Origin: Macrothele yani
Lineage: Eukaryota; Arthropoda; Arachnida; Araneae; Macrothelidae
DNA length: 64,000 bases
Assembly (NCBI GenBank): GCA_039090855.1
Contig: CM077034.1
Location: forward strand, 227,876,701 to 227,940,700
Direction: 5' to 3'
Position 1 is the stretch's first letter; the number at the start of each line of letters is the position of its first letter. The notes under the pieces are model-generated. The model did not search any database and was not told the DNA's origin. It saw nothing but the letters and a program-made list of their open reading frames with translations. Positions 1 through 11,100 of this stretch are shown in pieces. A program made the position numbers and the translations under genes.

Positions 1-1
1 T

Positions 2-3000
2 AAAGGCTCTACAAAGACTTCTAATAAGGAGAAAAGCTCTGATCCTGACCACTCTGATAAGAAGTCACATGATACTAAAGGCTCTACAAAGACTTCTAAT
101 AAGGAGAAAAGCTCTGATCCTGACCACTCTGATAAGAAGTTACGTGATACTAATGGCACTACAAAGACTTCTAATGTGGAGAAAAGCTCTGATCATGACC
201 ACTCTGATAAGAAGTCACGTGATACTAATGGCTCTACAAAGACTTCTAATAAGGAGAAAAGCTCTGATCCTGACCACTCTGATAAGAAGTTACGTGATAC
301 TAATGGCACTACAAAGACTTCTAATGTGGAGAAAAGCTCTGATCATGACCACTCTGATAAGAAGTCACGTGATACTAATGGCTCTACAAAGACTTCTAAT
401 AAAGAGAAAAGCTCTAGTCATGACCACTCTGATAAGAAGTCACGTGATACTAAAGGCTCTACAAAGACTTCTAATAAGGAGAAAAGCTCTGATCCTGACC
501 ACTCTGATAAGAAGTCACGTGATACTAATGGCACTACAAAGACTTCTAATGTGGAGAAAAGCTCTGATCCTGACCACTCTGATAAGAAGTCACGTGATAC
601 TAAAGGCTCTACAAAGACTTCTAATAAGGAGAAAAGCTCTGATCCTGACCACTCTGATAAGAAGTCACGTGATACTAAAGGCTCTACAAAGACTTCTAAT
701 AAGGAGAAAAGCTCTGGCAATGAGCACTCTGATAAGAAGTCACGTGATACTAATGGCTCTACAAAGACTTCTAATAAGGAGAAAAGCTCTGGCAATGAGC
801 ACTCTGATAAGAAGTCACGTGATACTAATGGCTCTACAAAGACTTCTAATGAAGAGAAAAGCTCTGGTCATGACCACTCGGATAAGAAGTCACGTGATAC
901 TGATGGCTCTACAAAGACTTCTGGTAAGGAGAAAAGCTCTGGCAATGAGCACTCTGATAAGAAGTCACGTGATACTAATGGCTCTACAAAGACTTCTAAT
1001 GAAGAGAAAAGCTCTGGCAATGACCAGTCTGATAAGAAGTCACGTGATACTAACGGAACTACGAAGACTTCTAATAAGGAGAAAAGCTCTGGTCATGACC
1101 ACTCGGATAAGAAGTCACGTGATACTAAAGGCTCTACAAAGACTTCTAATAAGGAGAAAAGCTCTGGCAATGAGCACTCTGATAAGAAGTCACGTGATAC
1201 TAATGGCTCTACAAAGACTTCTAATGAAGAGAAAAGCTCTGGCAATGACCACTCTGATAAGAAGTCACGTGATACTAACGGAACTACGAAGACTTCTAAT
1301 AAGGAGAAAAGCTCTGGTCATCACCACTCGGATAAGAAGTCACGTGATACTAAAGGCTCTACAAAGACTTCTAATGTGGAGAAAAGCTCTGATCATGACC
1401 ACTCTGATAAGAAGTCACGTGATACTAATGGCTCTACAAAGACTTCTAATAAGGAGAAAAGCTCTGATCCTGACCACTCTGATAAGAAGTCACGTGATAC
1501 TAATGGCTCTACAAAGACTTCAAATAAGGAGAAAAGCTCTGATCCTGACCACTCTGATAAGAAGTCACGTGATACTAATGGCTCTACAAAGACTTCTAAT
1601 AAGGAGAAAAGCTCTGATCCTGACCACTCTGATAAGAAGTTACGTGATACTAAAGGCTCTACAAAGACTTCTAATAAGGAGAAAAGCTCTGATCCTGACC
1701 ACTCTGATAAGAAGTCACGTGATACTAATGGCTCTACAAAGACTTCTAATAAGGAGAAAAGCTCTGATCCTGACCACTCTGATAAGAAGTCACGTGATAC
1801 TAATGGCTCTACAAAGACTTCTAATAAGGAGAAAAGCTCTGATCCTGACCACTCTGATAAGAAGTTACGTGATACTAATGGCACTGCAAAGACTTCTAAT
1901 GTGGAGAAAAGCTCTGATCATGACCACTCTGATAAGAAGTCACGTGATACTAATGGCTCTACAAAGACTTCTAATGTGGAGAAAAGCTCTGATCGTGACC
2001 ACTCTGATAAGAAGTCACGGGATACTAAAGGCTCTACAAAGACTTCTAATAAAGAGAAAAGCTCTGGTCATGACCACTCTGATAAGAAGTCACGTGATAC
2101 TAATGGCTCTACAAAGACTTCTAATAAAGAGAAAAGCTCTGGTCATGACCACTCTGATAAGAAGTCACGTGATACTAATGGCTCTACAAAGACTTCTAAT
2201 AAGGAGAAAAGCTCTGATCCTGACCACTCTGATAAGAAGTCACGTGATACTAATGGCTCTACAAAGACTTCTAATAAGGAGAAAAGCTCTGATCCTGACC
2301 ACTCTGATAAGAAGTCACGTGATACTAATGGCTCTACAAAGACTTCTAATAAGGAGAAAAGCTCTGATCCTGACCACTCTGATAAGAAGTCACGTGATAC
2401 TAATGGCTCTACAAAGACTTCTAATAAGGAGAAAAGCTCTGATCCTGACCACTCTGATAAGAAGTCACGTGATACTAATGGCTCTACAAAGACTTCTAAT
2501 AAGGAGAAAAGCTCTGATCCTGACCACTCTGATAAGAAGTCACGTGATACTAATGGCTCTACAAAGACTTCTAATAAGGAGAAAAGCTCTGATCCTGAGC
2601 ACTCTGATAAGAAGTCACATGATACTAAAGGCTCTACAAAGACTTCTAATAAGGAGAAAAGCTCTGATCCTGACCACTCTGATAAGAAGTCACGTGATAC
2701 TAAAGGCTCTACAAAGACTTCTAATAAGGAGAAAAGCTCTGATCCTGACCACTCTGATAAGAAGTTACGTGATACTAATGGCACTACAAAGACTTCTAAT
2801 GTGGAGAAAAGCTCTGATCATGACCACTCTGATAAGAAGTCACGTGATACTAATGGCTCTACAAAGACTTCTAATAAGGAGAAAAGCTCTGATCCTGACC
2901 ACTCTGATAAGAAGTTACGTGATACTAATGGCACTACAAAGACTTCTAATGTGGAGAAAAGCTCTGATCATGACCACTCTGATAAGAAGTCACGTGATAC

Positions 3001-5134
3001 TAATGGCTCTACAAAGACTTCTAATAAAGAGAAAAGCTCTAGTCATGACCACTCTGATAAGAAGTCACGTGATACTAAAGGCTCTACAAAGACTTCTAAT
3101 AAGGAGAAAAGTTCTGATCCTGACCACTCTGATAAGAAGTTACGTGATACTAATGGCACTACAAAGACTTCTAATGTGGAGAAAAGCTCTGATCCTGACC
3201 ACTCTGATAAGAAGTCACGTGATACTAATGGCTCTACAAAGACTTCTAATAAGGAGAAAAGCTCTGATCCTGACCACTCTGATAAGAAGTCACGTGATAC
3301 TAAAGGCTCTACAAAGACTTCTAATAAGGAGAAAAGCTCTGATCCTGACCACTCTGATAAGAAGTCACGTGATACTAAAGGCTCTACAAAGACTTCTAAT
3401 AAGGAGAAAAGCTCTGGCAATGAGCACTCTGATAAGAAGTCACGTGATACTAATGGCTCTACAAAGACTTCTAATAAGGAGAAAAGCTCTGGCAATGAGC
3501 ACTCTGATAAGAAGTCACGTGATACTAATGGCTCTACAAAGACTTCTAATGAAGAGAAAAGCTCTGGTCATGACCACTCGGATAAGAAGTCACGTGATAC
3601 TGATGGCTCTACAAAGACTTCTGGTAAGGAGAAAAGCTCTGGCAATGAGCACTCTGATAAGAAGTCACGTGATACTAATGGCTCTACAAAGACTTCTAAT
3701 GAAGAGAAAAGCTCTGGCAATGACCAGTCTGATAAGAAGTCACGTGATACTAACGGAACTACGAAGACTTCTAATAAGGAGAAAAGCTCTGGTCATGACC
3801 ACTCGGATAAGAAGTCACGTGATACTAAAGGCTCTACAAAGACTTCTAATAAGGAGAAAAGCTCTGGCAATGAGCACTCTGATAAGAAGTCACGTGATAC
3901 TAATGGCTCTACAAAGACTTCTAATGAAGAGAAAAGCTCTGGCAATGACCACTCTGATAAGAAGTCACGTGATACTAACGGAACTACGAAGACTTCTAAT
4001 AAGGAGAAAAGCTCTGGTCATCACCACTCGGATAAGAAGTCACGTGATACTAAAGGCTCTACAAAGACTTCTAATGTGGAGAAAAGCTCTGATCATGACC
4101 ACTCTGATAAGAAGTCACGTGATACTAATGGCTCTACAAAGACTTCTAATAAGGAGAAAAGCTCTGATCCTGACCACTCTGATAAGAAGTCACGTGATAC
4201 TAATGGCTCTACAAAGACTTCAAATAAGGAGAAAAGCTCTGATCCTGACCACTCTGATAAGAAGTCACGTGATACTAATGGCTCTACAAAGACTTCTAAT
4301 AAGGAGAAAAGCTCTGATCCTGACCACTCTGATAAGAAGTTACGTGATACTAATGGCACTACAAAGACTTCTAATGTGGAGAAAAGCTCTGATCATGACC
4401 ACTCTGATAAGAAGTCACGTGATACTAGTGGCTCTACAAAGACTTCTAATAAGGAGAAAAGTTCTGGTCATCCTGACCACTCTGATAAGAAGTCACGTGA
4501 TACTAATGGCACTACAAAGACTTCTAATGTGGAGAAAAGCTCTGATCCTGACCACTCTGATAAGAAGTCACGTGATACTAATGGCTCTACAAAGACTTCT
4601 AATAAGGAGAAAAGCTCTGGTCATGACCACTCTGATAAGAAGTTACGTGATACTAATGGCACTATAAAGACTTCTAATGTGGAGAAAAGCTCTGATCATG
4701 ACCACTTTGATAAGAAGTCACGTGATACTAATGGCTCTACAAAGACTTCTAATAAGGAGAAAAGCTCTGATCCTGACAACTCTGATAAGAAGTCACGTGA
4801 TACTAATGGCTCTACAAAGACTTCTAATAAGGAGAAAAGCTCTGATCCTGACCACTCTGATAAGAAGTCACGTGATACTAATGGCTCTAAAAAGACTTCT
4901 ATAAAGGAGAAAAGCTCTGATCCTGACCACTCTGATAAGAAGTCACGTGATACTAAAGGCTCTACAAAGACTTCTAATAAGGAGAAAAGCTCTGATCCTG
5001 ACCACTCTGATAAGAAGTCACGTGATACTAATGGCTCTACAAAGACTTCTAATAAGGAGAAAAGCTCTGATCCTGACCACTCTGATAAGAAGTCACGTGA
5101 TACTAATGGCTCTACAAAGACTTCTAATAATTAG
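2..5134 (+). CDS. Frame-A open block 1: variant-rich, ends at TAG
   Basis: This is the longest uninterrupted frame-A block, 1,710 sense codons, already open at the window edge. It contains two copies of a Gly-Asn/Gly-His rich module (about 716-1375 and 3416-4075). It also carries one in-frame three-base insertion at 4472-4474, where GH and P alleles both appear (GHPDH). The block ends at TAG 5132-5134, produced when aag-gag became aat-tag (gg to tt at 5131-5132). The same frame continues afterwards, so this is a nonsense change and not an array boundary. The last 700 bases hold unusually many private substitutions. Confidence 0.45.
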   Translation, partial: KGSTKTSNKEKSSDPDHSDKKSHDTKGSTKTSNKEKSSDPDHSDKKLRDTNGTTKTSNVEKSSDHDHSDKKSRDTNGSTKTSNKEKSSDPDHSDKKLRDTNGTTKTSNVEKSSDHDHSDKKSRDTNGSTKTSNKEKSSSHDHSDKKSRDTKGSTKTSNKEKSSDPDHSDKKSRDTNGTTKTSNVEKSSDPDHSDKKSRDTKGSTKTSNKEKSSDPDHSDKKSRDTKGSTKTSNKEKSSGNEHSDKKSRDTNGSTKTSNKEKSSGNEHSDKKSRDTNGSTKTSNEEKSSGHDHSDKKSRDTDGSTKTSGKEKSSGNEHSDKKSRDTNGSTKTSNEEKSSGNDQSDKKSRDTNGTTKTSNKEKSSGHDHSDKKSRDTKGSTKTSNKEKSSGNEHSDKKSRDTNGSTKTSNEEKSSGNDHSDKKSRDTNGTTKTSNKEKSSGHHHSDKKSRDTKGSTKTSNVEKSSDHDHSDKKSRDTNGSTKTSNKEKSSDPDHSDKKSRDTNGSTKTSNKEKSSDPDHSDKKSRDTNGSTKTSNKEKSSDPDHSDKKLRDTKGSTKTSNKEKSSDPDHSDKKSRDTNGSTKTSNKEKSSDPDHSDKKSRDTNGSTKTSNKEKSSDPDHSDKKLRDTNGTAKTSNVEKSSDHDHSDKKSRDTNGSTKTSNVEKSSDRDHSDKKSRDTKGSTKTSNKEKSSGHDHSDKKSRDTNGSTKTSNKEKSSGHDHSDKKSRDTNGSTKTSNKEKSSDPDHSDKKSRDTNGSTKTSNKEKSSDPDHSDKKSRDTNGSTKTSNKEKSSDPDHSDKKSRDTNGSTKTSNKEKSSDPDHSDKKSRDTNGSTKTSNKEKSSDPDHSDKKSRDTNGSTKTSNKEKSSDPEHSDKKSHDTKGSTKTSNKEKSSDPDHSDKKSRDTKGSTKTSNKEKSSDPDHSDKKLRDTNGTTKTSNVEKSSDHDHSDKKSRDTNGSTKTSNKEKSSDPDHSDKKLRDTNGTTKTSNVEKSSDHDHSDKKSRDTNGSTKTSNKEKSSSHDHSDKKSRDTKGSTKTSNKEKSSDPDHSDKKLRDTNGTTKTSNVEKSSDPDHSDKKSRDTNGSTKTSNKEKSSDPDHSDKKSRDTKGSTKTSNKEKSSDPDHSDKKSRDTKGSTKTSNKEKSSGNEHSDKKSRDTNGSTKTSNKEKSSGNEHSDKKSRDTNGSTKTSNEEKSSGHDHSDKKSRDTDGSTKTSGKEKSSGNEHSDKKSRDTNGSTKTSNEEKSSGNDQSDKKSRDTNGTTKTSNKEKSSGHDHSDKKSRDTKGSTKTSNKEKSSGNEHSDKKSRDTNGSTKTSNEEKSSGNDHSDKKSRDTNGTTKTSNKEKSSGHHHSDKKSRDTKGSTKTSNVEKSSDHDHSDKKSRDTNGSTKTSNKEKSSDPDHSDKKSRDTNGSTKTSNKEKSSDPDHSDKKSRDTNGSTKTSNKEKSSDPDHSDKKLRDTNGTTKTSNVEKSSDHDHSDKKSRDTSGSTKTSNKEKSSGHPDHSDKKSRDTNGTTKTSNVEKSSDPDHSDKKSRDTNGSTKTSNKEKSSGHDHSDKKLRDTNGTIKTSNVEKSSDHDHFDKKSRDTNGSTKTSNKEKSSDPDNSDKKSRDTNGSTKTSNKEKSSDPDHSDKKSRDTNGSKKTSIKEKSSDPDHSDKKSRDTKGSTKTSNKEKSSDPDHSDKKSRDTNGSTKTSNKEKSSDPDHSDKKSRDTNGSTKTSNN

Positions 5135-8100
5135 AAAAGCTCTGATCCTGACCACTCTGATAAGAAGTCACGTGATACTAAAGGCTCTACAAAGACTTCT
5201 AATAAGGAGAAAAGCTCTGATCCTGACCACTCTGATAAGAAGTTACGTGATACTAATGGCACTACAAAGACTTCTAATGTGGAGAAAAGCTCTGATCATG
5301 ACCACTCTGATAAGAAGTCACGTGATACTAATGGCTCTACAAAGACTTCTAATAAAGAGAAAAGCTCTAGTCATGACCACTCTGATAAGAAGTCACGTGA
5401 TACTAATGGCTCTACAAAGACTTCTAATGTGGGGAAAAGCTCTGATCGTGACCACTCTGATAAGAAGTCACGTGATACTAAAGGCTCTACAAAGACTTCT
5501 AATAAGGAGAAAAGCTCTGGCAATGAGCACTCTGATAAGAAGTCACGTGATACTAATGGCTCTACAAAGACTTCTAATGAAGAGAAAAGCTCTGGTCATG
5601 ACCACTCTGATAAGAAGTCACGTGATACTAATGGCTCTACAAAGACTTCTAATAAGGAGAAAAGCTCTGGCAATGAGCACTCTGATAAGAAGTCACGTGA
5701 TACTAATGGCTCTACAAAGACTTCTAATGAAGAGAAAAGCTCTGGCAATGACCACTCTGATAAGAAGTCACGTGATACTAACGGAACTACGAAGACTTCT
5801 AATAAGGAGAAAAGCTCTGGTCATGACCACTCGGATAAGAAGTCACGTGATACTAAAGGCTCTACAAAGACTTCTAATGTGGAGAAAAGCTCTGATCATG
5901 ACCACTCTGATAAGAAGTCACGTGATACTAATGGCTCTACAAAGACTTCTAATAAGGAGAAAAGCTCTGATCCTGACCACTCTGATAAGAAGTCACGTGA
6001 TACTAATGGCTCTACAAAGACTTCTAATAAGGAGAAAAGCTCTGATCCTGACCACTCTGATAAGAAGTCACGTGATACTAAAGGCTCTACAAAGACTTCT
6101 AATAAGGAGAAAAGCTCTGATCCTGACCACTCTGATAAGAAGTCACGTGATACTAATGGCTCTACAAAGACTTCTAATAAGGAGAAAAGCTCTGATCCTG
6201 ACCACTCTGATAAGAAGTCACGTGATACTAATGGCTCTACAAAGACTTCTAATAAGGAGAAAAGCTCTGATCCTGACCACTCTGATAAGAAGTTACGTGA
6301 TACTAATGGCACTACAAAGACTTCTAATGTGGAGAAAAGCTCTGATCATGACCACTCTGATAAGAAGTCACGTGATACTAATGGCTCTACAAAGACTTCT
6401 AATAAGGAGAAAAGCTCTGATCCTGACCACTCTGATAAGAAGTCACGTGATACTAATGGCTCTACAAAGACTTCTAATAAGGAGAAAAGCTCTGATCCTG
6501 ACCACTCTGATAAGAAGTCACGTGATACTAAAGGCTCTACAAAGACTTCTAATAAGGAGAAAAGCTCTGATCCTGACCACTCTGATAAGAAGTCACGTGA
6601 TACTAATGGCTCTACAAAGACTTCTAATAAGGAGAAAAGCTCTGATCATGACCACTCTGATAAGAAGTCACGTGATACTAATGGCTCTACAAAGACTTCT
6701 AATAAGGAGAAAAGCTCTGATCCTGACCACTCTGATAAGAAGTCACGTGATACTAATGGCTCTACAAAGACTTCTAATAAGGAGAAAAGCTCTGATCCTG
6801 ACCACTCTGATAAGAAGTCACGTGATACTAATGGCTCTACAAAGACTTCTAATAAGGAGAAAAGCTCTGATCCTGACCACTCTGATAAGAAGTCACGTGA
6901 TACTAAAGGCTCTACAAAGACTTCTAATAAGGAGAAAAGCTCTGATCCTGACCACTCTGATAAGAAGTCACATGATACTAAAGGCTCTACAAAGACTTCT
7001 AATAAGGAGAAAAGCTCTGATCCTGACCACTCTGATAAGAAGTCACGTGATACTAATGGCACTACAAAGACTTCTAATAAGGAGAAAAGCTCTGATCATG
7101 ACCACTCTGATAAGAAGTCACGTGATACTAATGGCACTACAAAGACTTCTAATGTGGAGAAAAGCTCTGATCATGACCACTCTGATAAGAAGTCACGTGA
7201 TACTAATGGCTCTACAAAGACTTCTAATAAGGAGAAAAGCTCTGATCCTGACCACTCTGATAAGAAGTCACGTGATACTAATGGCTCTACAAAGACTTCT
7301 AATAAGGAGAAAAGCTCTGATCCTGACCACTCTGATAAGAAGTCACGTGATACTAATGGCTCTACAAAGACTTCTAATAAGGAGAAAAGCTCTGATCCTG
7401 ACCACTCTGATAAGAAGTCACGTGATACTAATGGCTCTACAAAGACTTCTAATAAGGAGAAAAGCTCTGATCCTGACCACTCTGATAAGAAGTCACGTGA
7501 TACTAATGGCTCTACAAAGACTTCTAATAAGGAGAAAAGCTCTGATCCTGACCACTCTGATAAGAAGTCACGTGATACTAATGGCTCTACAAAGACTTCT
7601 AATAAGGAGAAAAGCTCTGGCAATGACCACTCTGATAAGAAGTCACGTGATACTAATGGCTCTACAAAGACTTCTAATAAGGAGAAAAGCTCTGGCAATG
7701 ACCACTCTGATAAGAAGTCACGTGATACTAATGGCTCTACAAAGACTTCTAATGAAGAGAAAAGCTCTGGTCATGACCACTCTGATAAGAAGTCACGTGA
7801 TACTAATGGCTCTACAAAGACTTCTAATAAGGAGAAAAGCTCTGGCAATGAGCACTCTGATAAGAAGTCACGTGATACTAATGGCTCTACAAAGACTTCT
7901 AATGAAGAGAAAAGCTCTGGCAATGACCACTCTGATAAGAAGTCACGTGATACTAACGGCTCTACAAAGACTTCTAATAAGGAGAAAAGCTCTGGTCATG
8001 ACCACTCTGGATAAGAAGTCACGTGATACTAATGGCTCTACAAAGACTTCTAATAAGGAGAAAAGCTCTGGCAATCCTGACCACTCTGATAAGAAGTCAC

Positions 8101-11100
8101 GTGATACTAATGGCTCTACAAAGACTTCTAATAAGGAGAAAAGCTCTGATCAATGACCACTCTGATAAGAAGTCACGTGATACTAATGGCTCTACAAAGA
8201 CTTCTAATAAGGAGAAAAGCTCTGGTCCTGACCACTCTGATAAGAAGTCACGTGATACTAATGGCTCTACAAAGACTTCTAATGTGGAGAAAAGCTCTGA
8301 TCATGACCACTCTGATAAGAAGTCACGTGATACTAATGGCTCTACAAAGACTTCTAATAAGGAGAAAAGCTCTGATCCTGACCACTCTGATAAGAAGTCA
8401 CGTGATACTAATGGCTCTACAAAGACTTCTAATAAGGAGAAAAGCTCTGATCCTGACCACTCTGATAAGAAGTCACGTGATACTAATGGCTCTACAAAGA
8501 CTTCTAATAAGGAGAAAAGCTCTGATCCTGACCACTCTGATAAGAAGTCACGTGATACTAATGGCTCTACAAAGACTTCTAATAAGGAGAAAAGCTCTGA
8601 TCATGACCACTCTGATAAGAAGTCACGTGATACTAATGGCTCTACAAAGACTTCTAATAAGGAGAAAAGCTCTGATCCTGACCACTCTGATAAGAAGTCA
8701 CGTGATACTAATGGCTCTACAAAGACTTCTAATAAGGAGAAAAGCTCTGATCCTGACCACTCTGATAAGAAGTCACGTGATACTAATGGCTCTACAAAGA
8801 CTTCTAATAAGGAGAAAAGCTCTGATCATGACCACTCTGATAAGAAGTCACGTGATACTAATGGCTCTACAAAGACTTCTAATAAGGAGAAAAGCTCTGA
8901 TCCTGACCACTCTGATAAGAAGTCACGTGATACTAATGGCTCTACAAAGACTTCTAATAAGGAGAAAAGCTCTGATCCTGACCACTCTGATAAGAAGTCA
9001 CGTGATACTAATGGCTCTACAAAGACTTCTAATAAGGAGAAAAGCTCTGATCCTGACCACTCTGATAAGAAGTCACGTGATACTAATGGCTCTACAAAGA
9101 CTTCTAATAAGGAGAAAAGCTCTGATCCTGACCACTCTGATAAGAAGTCACGTGATACTAATGGCTCTACAAAGACTTCTAATAAGGAGAAAAGCTCTGA
9201 TCCTGACCACTCTGATAAGAAGTCACGTGATACTAATGGCTCTACAAAGACTTCTAATAAGGAGAAAAGCTCTGATCCTGACCACTCTGATAAGAAGTCA
9301 CGTGATACTAATGGCTCTACAAAGACTTCTAATAAGGAGAAAAAGCTCTGATCCTGACCACTCTGATAAGAAGTCACGTGATACTAAAGGCTCTACAAAG
9401 ACTTCTAATAAGGAGAAAAGCTCTGATCATGACCACTCTGATAAGAAGTCACGTGATACTAATGGCTCTACAAAGACTTCTAATGTGGAGAAAAGCTCTG
9501 ATCATGACCACTCTGATAAGAAGTCACGTGATACTAATGGCTCTACAAAGACTTCTAATAAAGAGAAAAGCTCTGATCATGACCACTCTGATAAGAAGTC
9601 ACGTGATACTAATGGCTCTACAAAGACTTCTAATGTGGAGAAAAGCTCTGATCGTGACCACTCTGATAAGAAGTCACGTGATACTAATGGCTCTACAAAG
9701 ACTTCTAATAAGGAGAAAAGCTCTGGTCATGACCACTCTGATAAGAAGTCACGTGATACTAATGGCTCTACAAAGACTTCTAATAAGGAGAAAAGCTCTG
9801 ATCCTGACCACTCTGATAAGAAGTCACGTGATACTAATGGCTCTACAAAGACTTCTAATAAGGAGAAAAGCTCTGATCCTGACCACTCTGATAAGAAGTC
9901 ACGTGATACTAATGGCTCTACAAAGACTTCTAATGAAGAGAAAAGCTCTGATCCTGACCACTCTGATAAGAAGTCACGTGATACTAACGGCTCTACAAAG
10001 ACTTCTAATAAGGAGAAAAGCTCTGGTCATGACCACTCTGGATAAGAAGTCACGTGATACTAAAGGCTCTACAAAGACTTCTAATGTGGAGAAAAGCTCT
10101 GATCATGACCACTCTGATAAGAAGTCACGTGATACTAATGGCTCTACAAAGACTTCTAATAAGGAGAAAAGCTCTGATCCTGACCACTCTGATAAGAAGT
10201 CACGTGATACTAATGGCTCTACAAAGACTTCAAATAAGGAGAAAAGCTCTGATCCTGACCACTCTGATAAGAAGTCACGTGATACTAAAGGCTCTACAAA
10301 GACTTCTAATAAGGAGAAAAGCTCTGATCCTGACCACTCTGATAAGAAGTCACGTGATACTAATGGCTCTACAAAGACTTCTAATAAGGAGAAAAGCTCT
10401 GATCCTGACCACTCTGATAAGAAGTCACGTGATACTAATGGCTCTACAAAGACTTCTAATAAGGAGAAAAGCTCTGATCCTGACCACTCTGATAAGAAGT
10501 CACGTGATACTAATGGCTCTACAAAGACTTCTAATAAGGAGAAAAGCTCTGATCCTGACCACTCTGATAAGAAGTCACGTGATACTAATGGCTCTACAAA
10601 GACTTCTAATAAAGAGAAAAGCTCTGATCATGACCACTCTGATAAGAAGTCACGTGATACTAATGGCTCTACAAAGACTTCTAATGTGGAGAAAAGCTCT
10701 GATCATGACCACTCTGATAAGAAGTCACGTGATACTAATGGCTCTACAAAGACTTCTAATAAAGAGAAAAGCTCTGGTCATGACCACTCTGATAAGAAGT
10801 CACGTGATACTAATGGCTCTACAAAGACTTCTAATAAAGAGAAAAGCTCTGGTCATGACCACTCTGATAAGAAGTCACGTGATACTAATGGCTCTACAAA
10901 GACTTCTAATAAGGAGAAAAGCTCTGATCCTGACCACTCTGATAAGAAGTCACGTGATACTAATGGCTCTACAAAGACTTCTAATAAGGAGAAAAGCTCT
11001 GATCCTGACCACTCTGATAAGAAGTCACGTGATACTAATGGCTCTACAAAGACTTCTAATAAGGAGAAAAGCTCTGATCCTGACCACTCTGATAAGAAGT

